Position numbers and translations under genes: made by a program. The notes beneath the pieces were generated by a model, which saw nothing but the letters and a program-made list of their open reading frames with translations, had not been told where the DNA came from and searched no databases. Of a stretch of 64,000 bases of DNA, positions 16,069 through 24,056 are shown piece after piece (positions within the stretch are counted from its first letter, which is position 1; every line of letters starts with the position of its first letter). The stretch is from positions 1 to 64,000 of the forward strand of contig NZ_PZKE01000014.1 in NCBI RefSeq assembly GCF_003034965.1. Direction: 5' to 3'. This DNA comes from Fuscovulum blasticum DSM 2131. Its GTDB lineage: Bacteria; Pseudomonadota; Alphaproteobacteria; Rhodobacterales; Rhodobacteraceae.

Positions 16069-17859
16069 TCAGATCGTGCCGTCGGTAAATTGCAGCCGCG
16101 CCAGCCGGGCGTAAAGGCCGCCTTCGGCCACAAGCGCATCATGCGTGCCCTGTGCGACGATCTGCCCGTCCTCGAACACGATGATGCGGTCGGCGCGTTT
16201 GACGGTGGCCAGACGGTGCGCGACGACCAGCGTGGTGCGGCCCTGCGACAGGTGTTCGACCGCCTCTTGCACGGCGCGTTCGCTTTCGGCGTCCAGCGCG
16301 CTGGTCGCCTCGTCCAGCAGCAGGACGGGGGCGTTGCGCAGGATGGCGCGGGCGATGGCCACGCGCTGCTTCTGGCCGCCCGACAGCATGACGCCGCGTT
16401 CGCCAAGGAAGCTGTCATAGCCCTGCGGCAGCACGCTGATGAAGTCATGCGCGGCGGCGGCGCGGGCGGCGGCTTCAACCTCGGCATCGCTGGCTTCGGG
16501 GCGGCCGAAGCGGATGTTGTCGCGGGCCGAGGCGGCAAAGATCACCGGATCTTGCGGCACAAGCGCCAGCGCGCGGCGGAAGTCGCTGCGGGCCATGTCG
16601 CGCAGGTCGATCCCGTCCAGCGTGATGCGGCCCGATTGCGGGTCGTAGAACCGTTGCAGCAGTTGCAGGATGGTGGTCTTGCCGGCGCCCGAGGGGCCGA
16701 CCAGCGCCACCGTCTCGCCGGGGCGGACATGCAGCGACACGCCTTTCAGGGCGGAAACATCGGGGCGGGCCGGATAGCGGAAGGTGACGCCTTCGAAGGC
16801 GATCTCGCCGCGCACGGGGCGGGGCAGGGGCTTGGGCCGGGCCGGGTCCTGCACGCTGTCTTCGGCATTCAGGATCTCGACCAGGCGTTCGGTCGCACCC
16901 GAGGCGCGCTGCAATTCGCCCCAGATCTCCGAAAGCGCGCCCACGGCCCCGGCCACCAGAACGGCATAGATCACGAACTGGATCAGTTCGCCCATGCTCA
17001 TCCCGCCCGCCCGCACGTCGCGGGCACCGACCCAGAGCACGCCCACGATGCCGGTGAAGACCAGGAAGATCACGATCACGGTCATCACCGCCCGCGTGCC
17101 GATGCGGCGGCGGTTGGCGTCAAAACTTTTCTCGGTCACTTCGGCAAAGGCGGCGCGGGTGGGGCCTTCATGGGTGTAGGATTGCACGGTCTGGATCGCC
17201 AGCAGCGATTCAGAGGCCGAGCCCGAGGAAGAGGCGATCCAGTCCTGGCTTTCGCGCGACAGCGACCGCAGGCGGCGGCCCAGAACGATGATCGGCACCA
17301 CCACGGCGGGCACGATCAGCAGGACAAGCCCCGTCAGCTTGGCCGAGGTGAGCAGAAGCATCACCATCCCGCCCAGAAGCAGGATCAGGTTGCGCAGCGC
17401 GATGGAAATCGACGAGCCGATGACAGACAGGATCAGCGTGGTGTCGGTGGTGATGCGGCTGAGAACCTCGCCCGTCATCACCCGTTCGAAGAAGGACGGG
17501 CTGAGGGAGGTTACCTTGTCAAAGGTGGCGCGGCGGATGTCGGCCACGACGCGTTCGCCCAGCCGGGTGACAAGGTAGTAGCGCAGCCCGGTGCCCACGG
17601 CCAGAAGGGCCGCGATCAGCAGGAAGGCCCCGAAATATTCGTCCAGAAGCGCGACATTGGTCGAGTTGAACCCGTCCACCACGCGGCGCACCGCCAGGGG
17701 CAGGATCAGGCTGATCCCCGCCGTGACCACCAGCGCCGCCAGGGCCGCCACCGTCATCATGCGATAGGGCCGCAGGAAGGGCATCAGACCGGCAAGGGCG
17801 CCGACGCGGCGCGAGGTCGGGCGGTCTTCGGTCGGGGCGGTCTTCGGGGATCTGGCCAT
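16069..17859 (-). CDS. ABC exporter, fused permease-ATPase (half transporter)
   Basis: 596 residues from the ATG chosen (MARSPK). The open frame runs 82 codons further upstream, but that would overlap the divergent hydrolase gene and lacks a ribosome site. The N-terminal half has about six membrane segments (first at VAALAALVVTAGISLILPLA). The ATPase half has Walker A GPSGAGKTT, the signature LSGGQKQR and Walker B VLLLDEATSALD. This is the MsbA/LmrA-like homodimeric exporter layout seen in many alphaproteobacteria for lipids or drugs; cargo is unknown. Divergent from the alpha/beta hydrolase at 18083. Confidence 0.92.
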   Translation of the reverse strand: MARSPKTAPTEDRPTSRRVGALAGLMPFLRPYRMMTVAALAALVVTAGISLILPLAVRRVVDGFNSTNVALLDEYFGAFLLIAALLAVGTGLRYYLVTRLGERVVADIRRATFDKVTSLSPSFFERVMTGEVLSRITTDTTLILSVIGSSISIALRNLILLLGGMVMLLLTSAKLTGLVLLIVPAVVVPIIVLGRRLRSLSRESQDWIASSSGSASESLLAIQTVQSYTHEGPTRAAFAEVTEKSFDANRRRIGTRAVMTVIVIFLVFTGIVGVLWVGARDVRAGGMSMGELIQFVIYAVLVAGAVGALSEIWGELQRASGATERLVEILNAEDSVQDPARPKPLPRPVRGEIAFEGVTFRYPARPDVSALKGVSLHVRPGETVALVGPSGAGKTTILQLLQRFYDPQSGRITLDGIDLRDMARSDFRRALALVPQDPVIFAASARDNIRFGRPEASDAEVEAAARAAAAHDFISVLPQGYDSFLGERGVMLSGGQKQRVAIARAILRNAPVLLLDEATSALDAESERAVQEAVEHLSQGRTTLVVAHRLATVKRADRIIVFEDGQIVAQGTHDALVAEGGLYARLARLQFTDGTI

Positions 17860-18082
17860 GGCGTCGCGGCTTCCTCTTGCTGCCGGGCCGGGGTTTAGTC
17901 CGCATGGCCTGCGGGGGCAAGCAATGCCTTGCCGAAAGGGGTATCCGTCTCTCCTCTTTTCCCCGGTCGCGGGGCGTGCCAGTGTTGCCCCGCACCGGGA
18001 CGATCCGGCGACGATCCGGCCGAAGCGGCTTCGGGCCGGCGGGACGATCCACGATTCTTGCGGTTTCTTCGAGGGGATGACC

Positions 18083-18907
18083 ATGCCGCAGCATTTTACC
18101 GCCACGGACGGGGCGCGGCTGGCCTATCGCGACGAGGGCACCGGGTTGCCGGTGCTGTGTCTGGCCGGCCTGACCCGCAACATGGCCGATTTCGACGATG
18201 CCCTGCCGGCGCTGGCCGGGGTGCGGGTGATCCGCATGGATTACCGTGGCCGCGGCGACAGCGACTGGACCGGGGCCGCCAGCTATACCGTGCCGCAAGA
18301 GGCGGCGGATGCGCTGGCGCTGCTGGATCATCTGGGGCTTGAACAGGCGGCCATTCTTGGCACGTCGCGCGGCGGGCTGATCGGGATGCTGCTGGCGGTA
18401 ACCGCCAAGCCCCGGCTGCTGGGGCTGTGCCTGAACGACATCGGCCCCGAAATCGTGCGGTCGGGGCTGGAGCGGATCAAGGATTATGTCGGCCGCCGCC
18501 CGGCGGCGCGGACGCTGGCCGAGGTGGCCGAGAAGCTGCCGGCCAATTCGCCGGGCTTCGAAGGCGTCAGTGCCGCGCAATGGCAGGCCATGGCAGACCG
18601 GCTTTACCGTCAGGGCGAGGGACGGGTCGAACTGCGCTATGACCCCGCGCTGCGCGAGTCGGTGCTGGCCTCGTTCGCGGTGCCGCCCACCGACCTGTGG
18701 CCGCTGTGGGCGGCGACGGCGGGCCTGCCGGTGGCGCTGATCCGGGGCGCGAATTCCGATCTGCTGACCCCGGACACCGTGGCGCGGATGCAGGACATGC
18801 GGCCCGACCTGATTTTCACCGATGTGCCCGACCGGGCGCATGTGCCCTTTCTGGATGAACCCGAAGCCGTGGCGGTGCTGCGGCGGTGGCTGGAGCAAAT
18901 GGAATGA
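18083..18907 (+). CDS. Alpha/beta hydrolase
   Basis: 274 residues from the second of two adjacent ATGs (18077 and 18083); GAGGGG at 18071-18076 is well spaced only from 18083. The oxyanion region is CLAGLTRNMADF, the nucleophile elbow is LGTSRGG (S95), the acid is likely Asp in RGANSDLLTP and the base is His in DRAHVPFLDEP. It is an esterase/lyase-like enzyme of unknown substrate, acting in the cytoplasm. Its stop overlaps the start of the dehydratase (ATGA), beginning a plus-strand run that continues to 23983. Confidence 0.85.
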   Translation: MPQHFTATDGARLAYRDEGTGLPVLCLAGLTRNMADFDDALPALAGVRVIRMDYRGRGDSDWTGAASYTVPQEAADALALLDHLGLEQAAILGTSRGGLIGMLLAVTAKPRLLGLCLNDIGPEIVRSGLERIKDYVGRRPAARTLAEVAEKLPANSPGFEGVSAAQWQAMADRLYRQGEGRVELRYDPALRESVLASFAVPPTDLWPLWAATAGLPVALIRGANSDLLTPDTVARMQDMRPDLIFTDVPDRAHVPFLDEPEAVAVLRRWLEQME

Positions 18908-19866
18908 CTCTGCAGGCGATCGAGGCGGCGGCGGCGCGGATGCGCGGCCATGTGCGGGTGACGCCGCTGTTGAACGCGCCCCTGCTGGACCGGCTGGCGG
19001 GGCGGCGGATCTTCGTCAAGGCGGAATGTCTGCAGGTGACCGGCAGTTTCAAGGCGCGCGGCGGATGGGCGGCGGTGTCAGCCCTGCCGGCGGGCGCAAG
19101 GGGCGTGCTGGCGATGTCGTCAGGCAACCACGCGCAGGGCGTGGCCTGGGCCGCGGCGGCGCATGGGGTGCCGGCGGTGATCGTCATGCCGTCGGATGCA
19201 CCGGCGGTGAAGGTGGCCAATACCCGCGCCTATGGGGCCGAGGTGGTGCTGTATGACCGCGTCCGCGACGACCGCGACGCGCTGGCGGCGGGGATCGCGG
19301 CCGAGCGGGGGCTGGCGCTGGTGCCGCCCTATGACCACCCCGAGGTGATTGCCGGTCAGGGCAGCGTGGGGCTTGAGATTGCCGTGCAGGCGGCCGAGGC
19401 CGGGATTGCCGGTGCCGATGTGCTGGTCTGCTGCGGGGGCGGCGGGCTGTCGGCCGGGGTGGCCATGGCGCTGGACGCCCGCGCGCCGGGTCTGCGTGTC
19501 CGCACGGTGGAACCGGCGGGGTTCGACGACATGGCGCGGTCGCTGGTTTCGGGGCAGCGCGAAGGCAACGCGGCGGCGACCGGATCGGTCTGCGACGCGA
19601 TCCTGACGCCGATGCCGGGGGCGCTGACCCTGCCCATCCTGCACCGGCTGGCCGGGCCGGGGATGGTGGTCAGCGATGACGAGGCGCTGCGGGCGGTGGC
19701 GCTGGCCTTCCGGTATCTGCGCATCGTCGCCGAACCGGGCGGCGCGGTGGCGCTGGCGGCGGCGCTGTTCCGCGATGACCTGCCCGAGACGGTGATCTGC
19801 ACCGTCAGCGGTGGCAATGCCGACCCGGAGATCTTTGCCGGGGCGCTGGCCCGCTTTGGCGGCTGA
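18904..19866 (+). CDS. Threonine/serine dehydratase-like PLP enzyme
   Basis: 320 residues, fold type II PLP enzyme. The cofactor lysine is in TGSFKARGG (near 46-54), the substrate loop is SSGNHAQG and the phosphate-binding glycine loop is CCGGGGLSAG. There is no C-terminal ACT-like regulatory domain, so it is the catabolic type (threonine or serine ammonia-lyase, or a serine racemase relative). The ATG at 18904 overlaps the preceding stop. It is followed 34 bp later by the PcaD-like gene. Confidence 0.88.
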   Translation: MTLQAIEAAAARMRGHVRVTPLLNAPLLDRLAGRRIFVKAECLQVTGSFKARGGWAAVSALPAGARGVLAMSSGNHAQGVAWAAAAHGVPAVIVMPSDAPAVKVANTRAYGAEVVLYDRVRDDRDALAAGIAAERGLALVPPYDHPEVIAGQGSVGLEIAVQAAEAGIAGADVLVCCGGGGLSAGVAMALDARAPGLRVRTVEPAGFDDMARSLVSGQREGNAAATGSVCDAILTPMPGALTLPILHRLAGPGMVVSDDEALRAVALAFRYLRIVAEPGGAVALAAALFRDDLPETVICTVSGGNADPEIFAGALARFGG

Positions 19867-19900
19867 GGCCGCCCGGAAACGACAGACGACGAAGGTTCCC

Positions 19901-20686
19901 ATGGCCCCGATCTTCCTGCCCGACCTGCGCCTGAACGCCCGGCTTGACGGCCCCACCGACGGCCCGCCGCTGGTGCTGCTGCACGCGCTTGGCCTGCGGC
20001 TGGAGCTGTGGGACGCGGTGGTCGCGCGCCTGCCGCGCCACCGCATCCTGCGGCTGGACATGCGCGGCCATGGCGGCAGCGACGTGCCGCCCGCCCCCTA
20101 TGCCATGGGCACGCTGGTGCGCGATGCCGAACGGGCGATGGACCATTTCGGAATGAAGGAGGCGGTGGTCGTCGGCCTGTCGATCGGCGGGCTGATCGCG
20201 CAGGGGCTGGCCGTCAAGCGGCTGGATCTGGTGCGCGGGCTGGTGCTGTCGAACACCGCCGCCCGCATCGGCATTGCCGGACAATGGCAGGACCGCATCG
20301 CCACGGTGCGCGACGGGGGCCTTGCCGCCCTTGCCGATGCCACGATGGAGCGCTGGTTCGGCCGCAAATGGCGCGAGGTGTCGCAGATGCCGGCGCTGCG
20401 CGAGATGCTGCTGGCCTGCCCGGCCGAAGGCTGGATGGGCTGCGCCGCCGCGATTGCGGGCACGGATTTCTATGAAACCACGGCCATGCTGCGCCTGCCG
20501 CTGCTGGCCATTGCCGGGGCGAATGACGGGTCAACCCCGGCCGATCTGGTGCGCGAGACCGCCGATCTGGTGCCGGGCAGCCGGTTCACGGTGATCCGTG
20601 GCGGCGGGCATCTGCCCTTTGTCGAACAGCCCGACGCCTATGTCGCGGCGCTGGCGGAGTTCCTGACCGGCATCGGCCATGGCTGA
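19901..20686 (+). CDS. pcaD: 3-oxoadipate enol-lactonase-like hydrolase
   Basis: 261 residues, the usual PcaD length. It shows LLHALGLRLELWD near the oxyanion hole, DMRGHGGSD, the nucleophile elbow VGLSIGG, an acid in AGANDGSTP and the base in GGGHLPFVEQP, all in the arrangement of 3-oxoadipate enol-lactonases. That enzyme turns the enol-lactone into 3-oxoadipate in protocatechuate breakdown. No other pca genes (pcaGH, B, C, IJ) are in the window, so it may serve another lactone. Its stop overlaps the next hydrolase by 8 bp. Confidence 0.72.
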   Translation: MAPIFLPDLRLNARLDGPTDGPPLVLLHALGLRLELWDAVVARLPRHRILRLDMRGHGGSDVPPAPYAMGTLVRDAERAMDHFGMKEAVVVGLSIGGLIAQGLAVKRLDLVRGLVLSNTAARIGIAGQWQDRIATVRDGGLAALADATMERWFGRKWREVSQMPALREMLLACPAEGWMGCAAAIAGTDFYETTAMLRLPLLAIAGANDGSTPADLVRETADLVPGSRFTVIRGGGHLPFVEQPDAYVAALAEFLTGIGHG

Positions 20687-21428
20687 GGTGCTGCTGGTGC
20701 CGGGATCGTGCCACGGGGCGTGGTGCTGGCACCGGGTCATTCCGGCGCTGGCCGCGCTGGGGCACAGTGCCCGCGCCATTGACCTGCCCGGACGCGGGGC
20801 GGATGCGGCCACGGTCACGCTGGACGATCTGGCGGCGGCCATCGTGGCGGCGCTGGACCGGCCGACCGTGGTTGTGGGCCATTCCGCGGCGGGATACGCC
20901 ATCACCGCCGCTGCCGAGCGCGACCCCGCGAACATGGCCGCGCTGGTCTATCTTTGCGCCTATGTGCCGGTGTCGGGCCAGTCGCTGGCGCAGATGCGGC
21001 GGGCCGGGCCGCGCCAGCCGCTGGCGGGCAGCTACCGGCTGGATGCGGCGCGGACGGTGTTTTCCTTTGATCCGGCGCGGGTGGACGATCTGTTCTATCA
21101 CGACTGCCCTGCTGAGGACCGCGCCCTTGCGGCACGCTGCCTGGCGCCCGAACCCATTGCCCCGCAGGAAACGCCGTTGCGGCTGACCGCCCGGTCGCAA
21201 GACCTGCCGCGCCATTACATCGCCTGCACCGAGGACCGGGCCATTCCGCCGGAGTATCAGGCGGTGATGGCGGCTTCGGTGCAGGAGGCCAACCGGACGG
21301 CGCTGCCTTCGTCCCATTCGCCGTTCTTCGCCATGCCGCAGGCGCTGGCCGCGCGGATCGACCGCATCGCGGGGGGCCTTTCGGCGGCGGGCCGGGGTGA
21401 TATGGTCGCGCCCGTTCCGAAAGGCTGA
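20679..21428 (+). CDS. Alpha/beta hydrolase of the methylesterase/hydroxynitrile lyase type
   Basis: 249 residues. It begins at once with the core strand (MAEVLLVPGSCHGAWCWH), has the nucleophile elbow VVGHSAAGY near 69-77, the acid in ACTEDRAIPP and the base His in SSHSPFFAMPQ. The short N-terminus and the C-terminal motif match the plant methylesterase/EstC group, whose bacterial members hydrolyse esters of small aromatic acids. The overlap of 8 bp with the PcaD-like gene suggests a joint function, possibly ester cleavage followed by lactone hydrolysis (inference). Confidence 0.8.
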   Translation: MAEVLLVPGSCHGAWCWHRVIPALAALGHSARAIDLPGRGADAATVTLDDLAAAIVAALDRPTVVVGHSAAGYAITAAAERDPANMAALVYLCAYVPVSGQSLAQMRRAGPRQPLAGSYRLDAARTVFSFDPARVDDLFYHDCPAEDRALAARCLAPEPIAPQETPLRLTARSQDLPRHYIACTEDRAIPPEYQAVMAASVQEANRTALPSSHSPFFAMPQALAARIDRIAGGLSAAGRGDMVAPVPKG

Positions 21429-21431
21429 GCC

Positions 21432-22652
21432 ATGCCCAACCCGCGCCTTGCGCTGACCTTCATCCTGATCACCGTGGCGATGGACGCGATCGGGATCGGC
21501 ATCATCTTTCCGGTCATGCCCGACCTGATCCGTCAGGTAACGGGGCGATCCTTGTCCGAGGCCGCGCTTTGGGCCGGAACGCTGGGCACTGCCTTTGCGG
21601 TGATGCAGTTCCTGTTCGGCCCCGTCCTGGGCGCGCTGTCCGACCGTTTCGGCCGCCGTCCGGTGTTGCTGGTGTCGCTGGCGGTCATGTCGGCGGATTA
21701 TCTGGTGATGGCGACCGCGGGCACGATCTGGCTGCTGCTGGCGGCGCGCATCGTGGCCGGCATCACGGCGGCCACCTATTCCACCGCCACCGCCTTCATT
21801 TCCGACATCACCCCGCCCGAAAAGCGCGGCGCGCGTTTCGGCCTGATCGGGGCCTGTTTCGGGGTGGGCTTCGTTGTCGGGCCGCTGATCGGCGCCGGTC
21901 TGGCCGGGATCGACACCCGCGCGCCGTTCTTTGCCGCCGCCGCCATGGCCGCCGCCAACATGCTGCTGGGCTGGTTCACCCTGCCCGAGACGGTGACCGA
22001 TGCCACCCGCCGCCCGTTCCTGTGGGCGCGGGCCAATCCGCTGGGGGCGCTGCGGTCGGTCAGCCGGTTGCCGGGGGTGGGCTATACGCTGGCCTGCTTC
22101 CTGATCCTTGGCATTGCGATGAATGTCTATCCCACGGTCTGGGCCTTTTACGGCGAGGCCAATTTCGGCTGGTCCTCGGGCATGGTCGGGGTGTCGCTGG
22201 CGCTTTATGGCATCAGCTTTGCGGTGGGGCAGGCGGCGATTGTCGGCCCGGTGATCCGTCGCTGGGGCGAACACCGGGCGGCGCAGTTCGGCATGGTGGT
22301 GGATGTGGTGACGCTGACCGCGCTTGGTCTTGTCACCTCGCCCGTGGTGGCGCTGGCCATCATCCCGGTCACGGCGCTTGGCGGCACCGTCACGCCGTCG
22401 CTTCAGGCGCTGGCCTCACGCGCGGCGCCGGCCGATGCGCAGGGTGAGGTGCATGGCGTGTTGTCCAGCCTGAACGCGGTGGCCACCATCCTTTCGCCGC
22501 TGGTGATGACGACCACCTTCGCGCATTTCACCCGCGAGGGCGCTGCGGTCCATGCCCCCGGCGCGCCGTTCCTGCTGGCCGCCGGGCTGATGGCCGGCTG
22601 CCTTGCGCTGCACAGCCTGGCGGCGCACCGTCCCCGGAGCTTGCCCGCCTGA
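21432..22652 (+). CDS. Major facilitator transporter of the TCR/Tet type
   Basis: 406 residues, about twelve membrane helices. It has the opening DAIGIGIIFPVMPDL motif, the loop 2-3 motif GALSDRFGRRPVLL and the helix 5 motif C region, as in TetA-like drug:H+ antiporters. In this family many chromosomal members export metabolites rather than tetracycline. It starts 3 bp after the hydrolase stop, so it is probably co-transcribed and may export a substrate or product of the neighbouring enzymes. Confidence 0.9.
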   Translation: MPNPRLALTFILITVAMDAIGIGIIFPVMPDLIRQVTGRSLSEAALWAGTLGTAFAVMQFLFGPVLGALSDRFGRRPVLLVSLAVMSADYLVMATAGTIWLLLAARIVAGITAATYSTATAFISDITPPEKRGARFGLIGACFGVGFVVGPLIGAGLAGIDTRAPFFAAAAMAAANMLLGWFTLPETVTDATRRPFLWARANPLGALRSVSRLPGVGYTLACFLILGIAMNVYPTVWAFYGEANFGWSSGMVGVSLALYGISFAVGQAAIVGPVIRRWGEHRAAQFGMVVDVVTLTALGLVTSPVVALAIIPVTALGGTVTPSLQALASRAAPADAQGEVHGVLSSLNAVATILSPLVMTTTFAHFTREGAAVHAPGAPFLLAAGLMAGCLALHSLAAHRPRSLPA

Positions 22653-22744
22653 TTGCCCGTTTGCGGCATGTTCTGTCGCTGAAAGACCGGCCCGGGCGGC
22701 CTTGGCTGCCTAGGCTTTCGGCTGACGGTGCAAGGGGGGCGCGC

Positions 22745-23983
22745 ATGAAACTCACGGATCTTGAAATCTTCGTCGTCGCCCCGCCGGCGCCGGGCTGGGG
22801 CGGGCGCTACTGGATCTTTCCGAAGATCACCACCGACGATGGCATCACCGGCTATGGCGAATGTTACGCCTCGACCGTGGGGCCGAAGGCGATGCGGGCG
22901 GTGATCGAGGACGTGTTCGACCGGCACATGCGCGGCCAGTCGGCCGAGGATCTGGAGCTGATGTATCGCCGCGTTTATTCCAGCGGCTTCACCCAGCGGC
23001 CCGACCCCACGGTGATGGGCGCCTTCGCGGGGCTGGAAATTGCCTGCTGGGATATTCTGGGCAAGGCGCGGAACCGGCCGGTCTGGGCACTGCTGGGCGG
23101 GCGGATGAATGACCGGGTGCGCAGCTATACCTATCTTTACCCGGACCCCGGGCAGGACCAGACGGAATTCTGGGTGAACCCCGACTGGCAGGCCGAGGCG
23201 GCCGCCAAGGCGGTGGCGCAGGGCTTTACCGCCGTCAAGTTCGACCCGGCCGGGCCTTATACCATTCGCGGCGGGCACCAGCCCGCTATGAGCGATATTT
23301 CCCGCAGCGTTGCCTTCTGCAAGGCGATCCGCGAGGCCGTGGGCGACCGGGCCGACCTCTTGTTCGGCACCCATGGCCAGTTCACCACCGCCGGGGCCAT
23401 CCGGCTGGGCCGCGAGCTGGAGCCGTTCAACCCGCTGTGGTACGAAGAACCGATCCCGCCCGACAACCTGCTGGAATTCGCCGAGGTGGCGCGGGCGGTG
23501 CGTATTCCGCTGGCCACGGGCGAACGGCTGACCACCAAGACGGAATTCGGGATGCTGCTGCGGGCAGGCGGGGTGAAGATCCTGCAACCGGCGCTCGGCC
23601 GGCTGGGGGGTATTCTTGAGGCCAGGAAGCTGGCCGCCATCGCGGAAATCTTCAACGCCGAAATGGCGCCGCATCTTTATGCCGGCCCGGTGGAATGGGC
23701 CGCGAATGTGCATCTGTCGGTGTCGATCCCGAACCTGCTGATCGCGGAAACCATCCAGACCGGCGGCGCCTTCCACATGGCGCTGATCCGCAACAGCCTG
23801 ACATGGGAAGATGGCTACATCCTGCCGCCCGAGGCACCGGGGCTGGGCATCGACTTCGACGAGGATCTGGCGCGCGCGCATCCCTTCACCGGCACGGGGC
23901 TGCATCTGCAGATGCAGGAGGCGCCCTGCGATTACCGCCACGGCAACCGCTTTGAGGGCGGCGCCCCTGCGGCCAAGGCCTGA
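22745..23983 (+). CDS. Mandelate racemase/muconate lactonizing enzyme family, sugar-acid dehydratase-like
   Basis: 412 residues, enolase superfamily. The capping domain is followed by a TIM barrel with VKFDPAG (barrel strand 2), GTHGQFT (strand 3), WYEEPIPP (strand 4), ATGERL (strand 5), LQPALGR (strand 6) and APHLYAG (strand 7). The Glu ligands and the strand 7 His are present, but the usual Asp at strand 3 and at strand 6 is not seen. This arrangement is one I associate with a subgroup of acid-sugar dehydratases or cycloisomerases. Substrate unknown. It follows the MFS gene by 92 bp and ends the plus-strand run at a strong terminator. Confidence 0.8.
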   Translation: MKLTDLEIFVVAPPAPGWGGRYWIFPKITTDDGITGYGECYASTVGPKAMRAVIEDVFDRHMRGQSAEDLELMYRRVYSSGFTQRPDPTVMGAFAGLEIACWDILGKARNRPVWALLGGRMNDRVRSYTYLYPDPGQDQTEFWVNPDWQAEAAAKAVAQGFTAVKFDPAGPYTIRGGHQPAMSDISRSVAFCKAIREAVGDRADLLFGTHGQFTTAGAIRLGRELEPFNPLWYEEPIPPDNLLEFAEVARAVRIPLATGERLTTKTEFGMLLRAGGVKILQPALGRLGGILEARKLAAIAEIFNAEMAPHLYAGPVEWAANVHLSVSIPNLLIAETIQTGGAFHMALIRNSLTWEDGYILPPEAPGLGIDFDEDLARAHPFTGTGLHLQMQEAPCDYRHGNRFEGGAPAAKA

Positions 23984-24019
23984 GCCGGCCGAAGGGCGCC
24001 GGACCCTGCCCGGAAAAGC

Positions 24020-24050
24020 AAAACCCCCGCCGGTGGCGGGGGTTTTCTTT
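24020..24050. terminator. Bidirectional intrinsic terminator
   Basis: Perfect 12-bp arms AAAACCCCCGCC/GGCGGGGGTTTT (24020-24031 and 24035-24046) around a GGT loop, followed by TTTTCTTTTCT on the plus strand and preceded by A-rich sequence for the minus strand. It lies between the convergent dehydratase-like gene and clpA and should serve both. Confidence 0.9.
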
Positions 24051-24056
24051 TCTGGA

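Noticed and set aside
17860-18105. N-terminal extension of the ABC exporter by 82 codons
   Set aside because: It would overlap the divergent hydrolase start, has no ribosome site, and the residues look like translated intergenic DNA; the ATG at 17859 gives the usual length.
19901-20686. A beta-ketoadipate (pca) pathway cluster
   Set aside because: Only a PcaD-like gene is present; no pcaGH, pcaB, pcaC or pcaIJ is found in the window.
20586-22274. A 562-codon minus-strand frame opposite the hydrolase and MFS genes
   Set aside because: Antisense shadow with a Gly/Arg/His-rich sequence; the plus-strand MFS protein is unmistakable.
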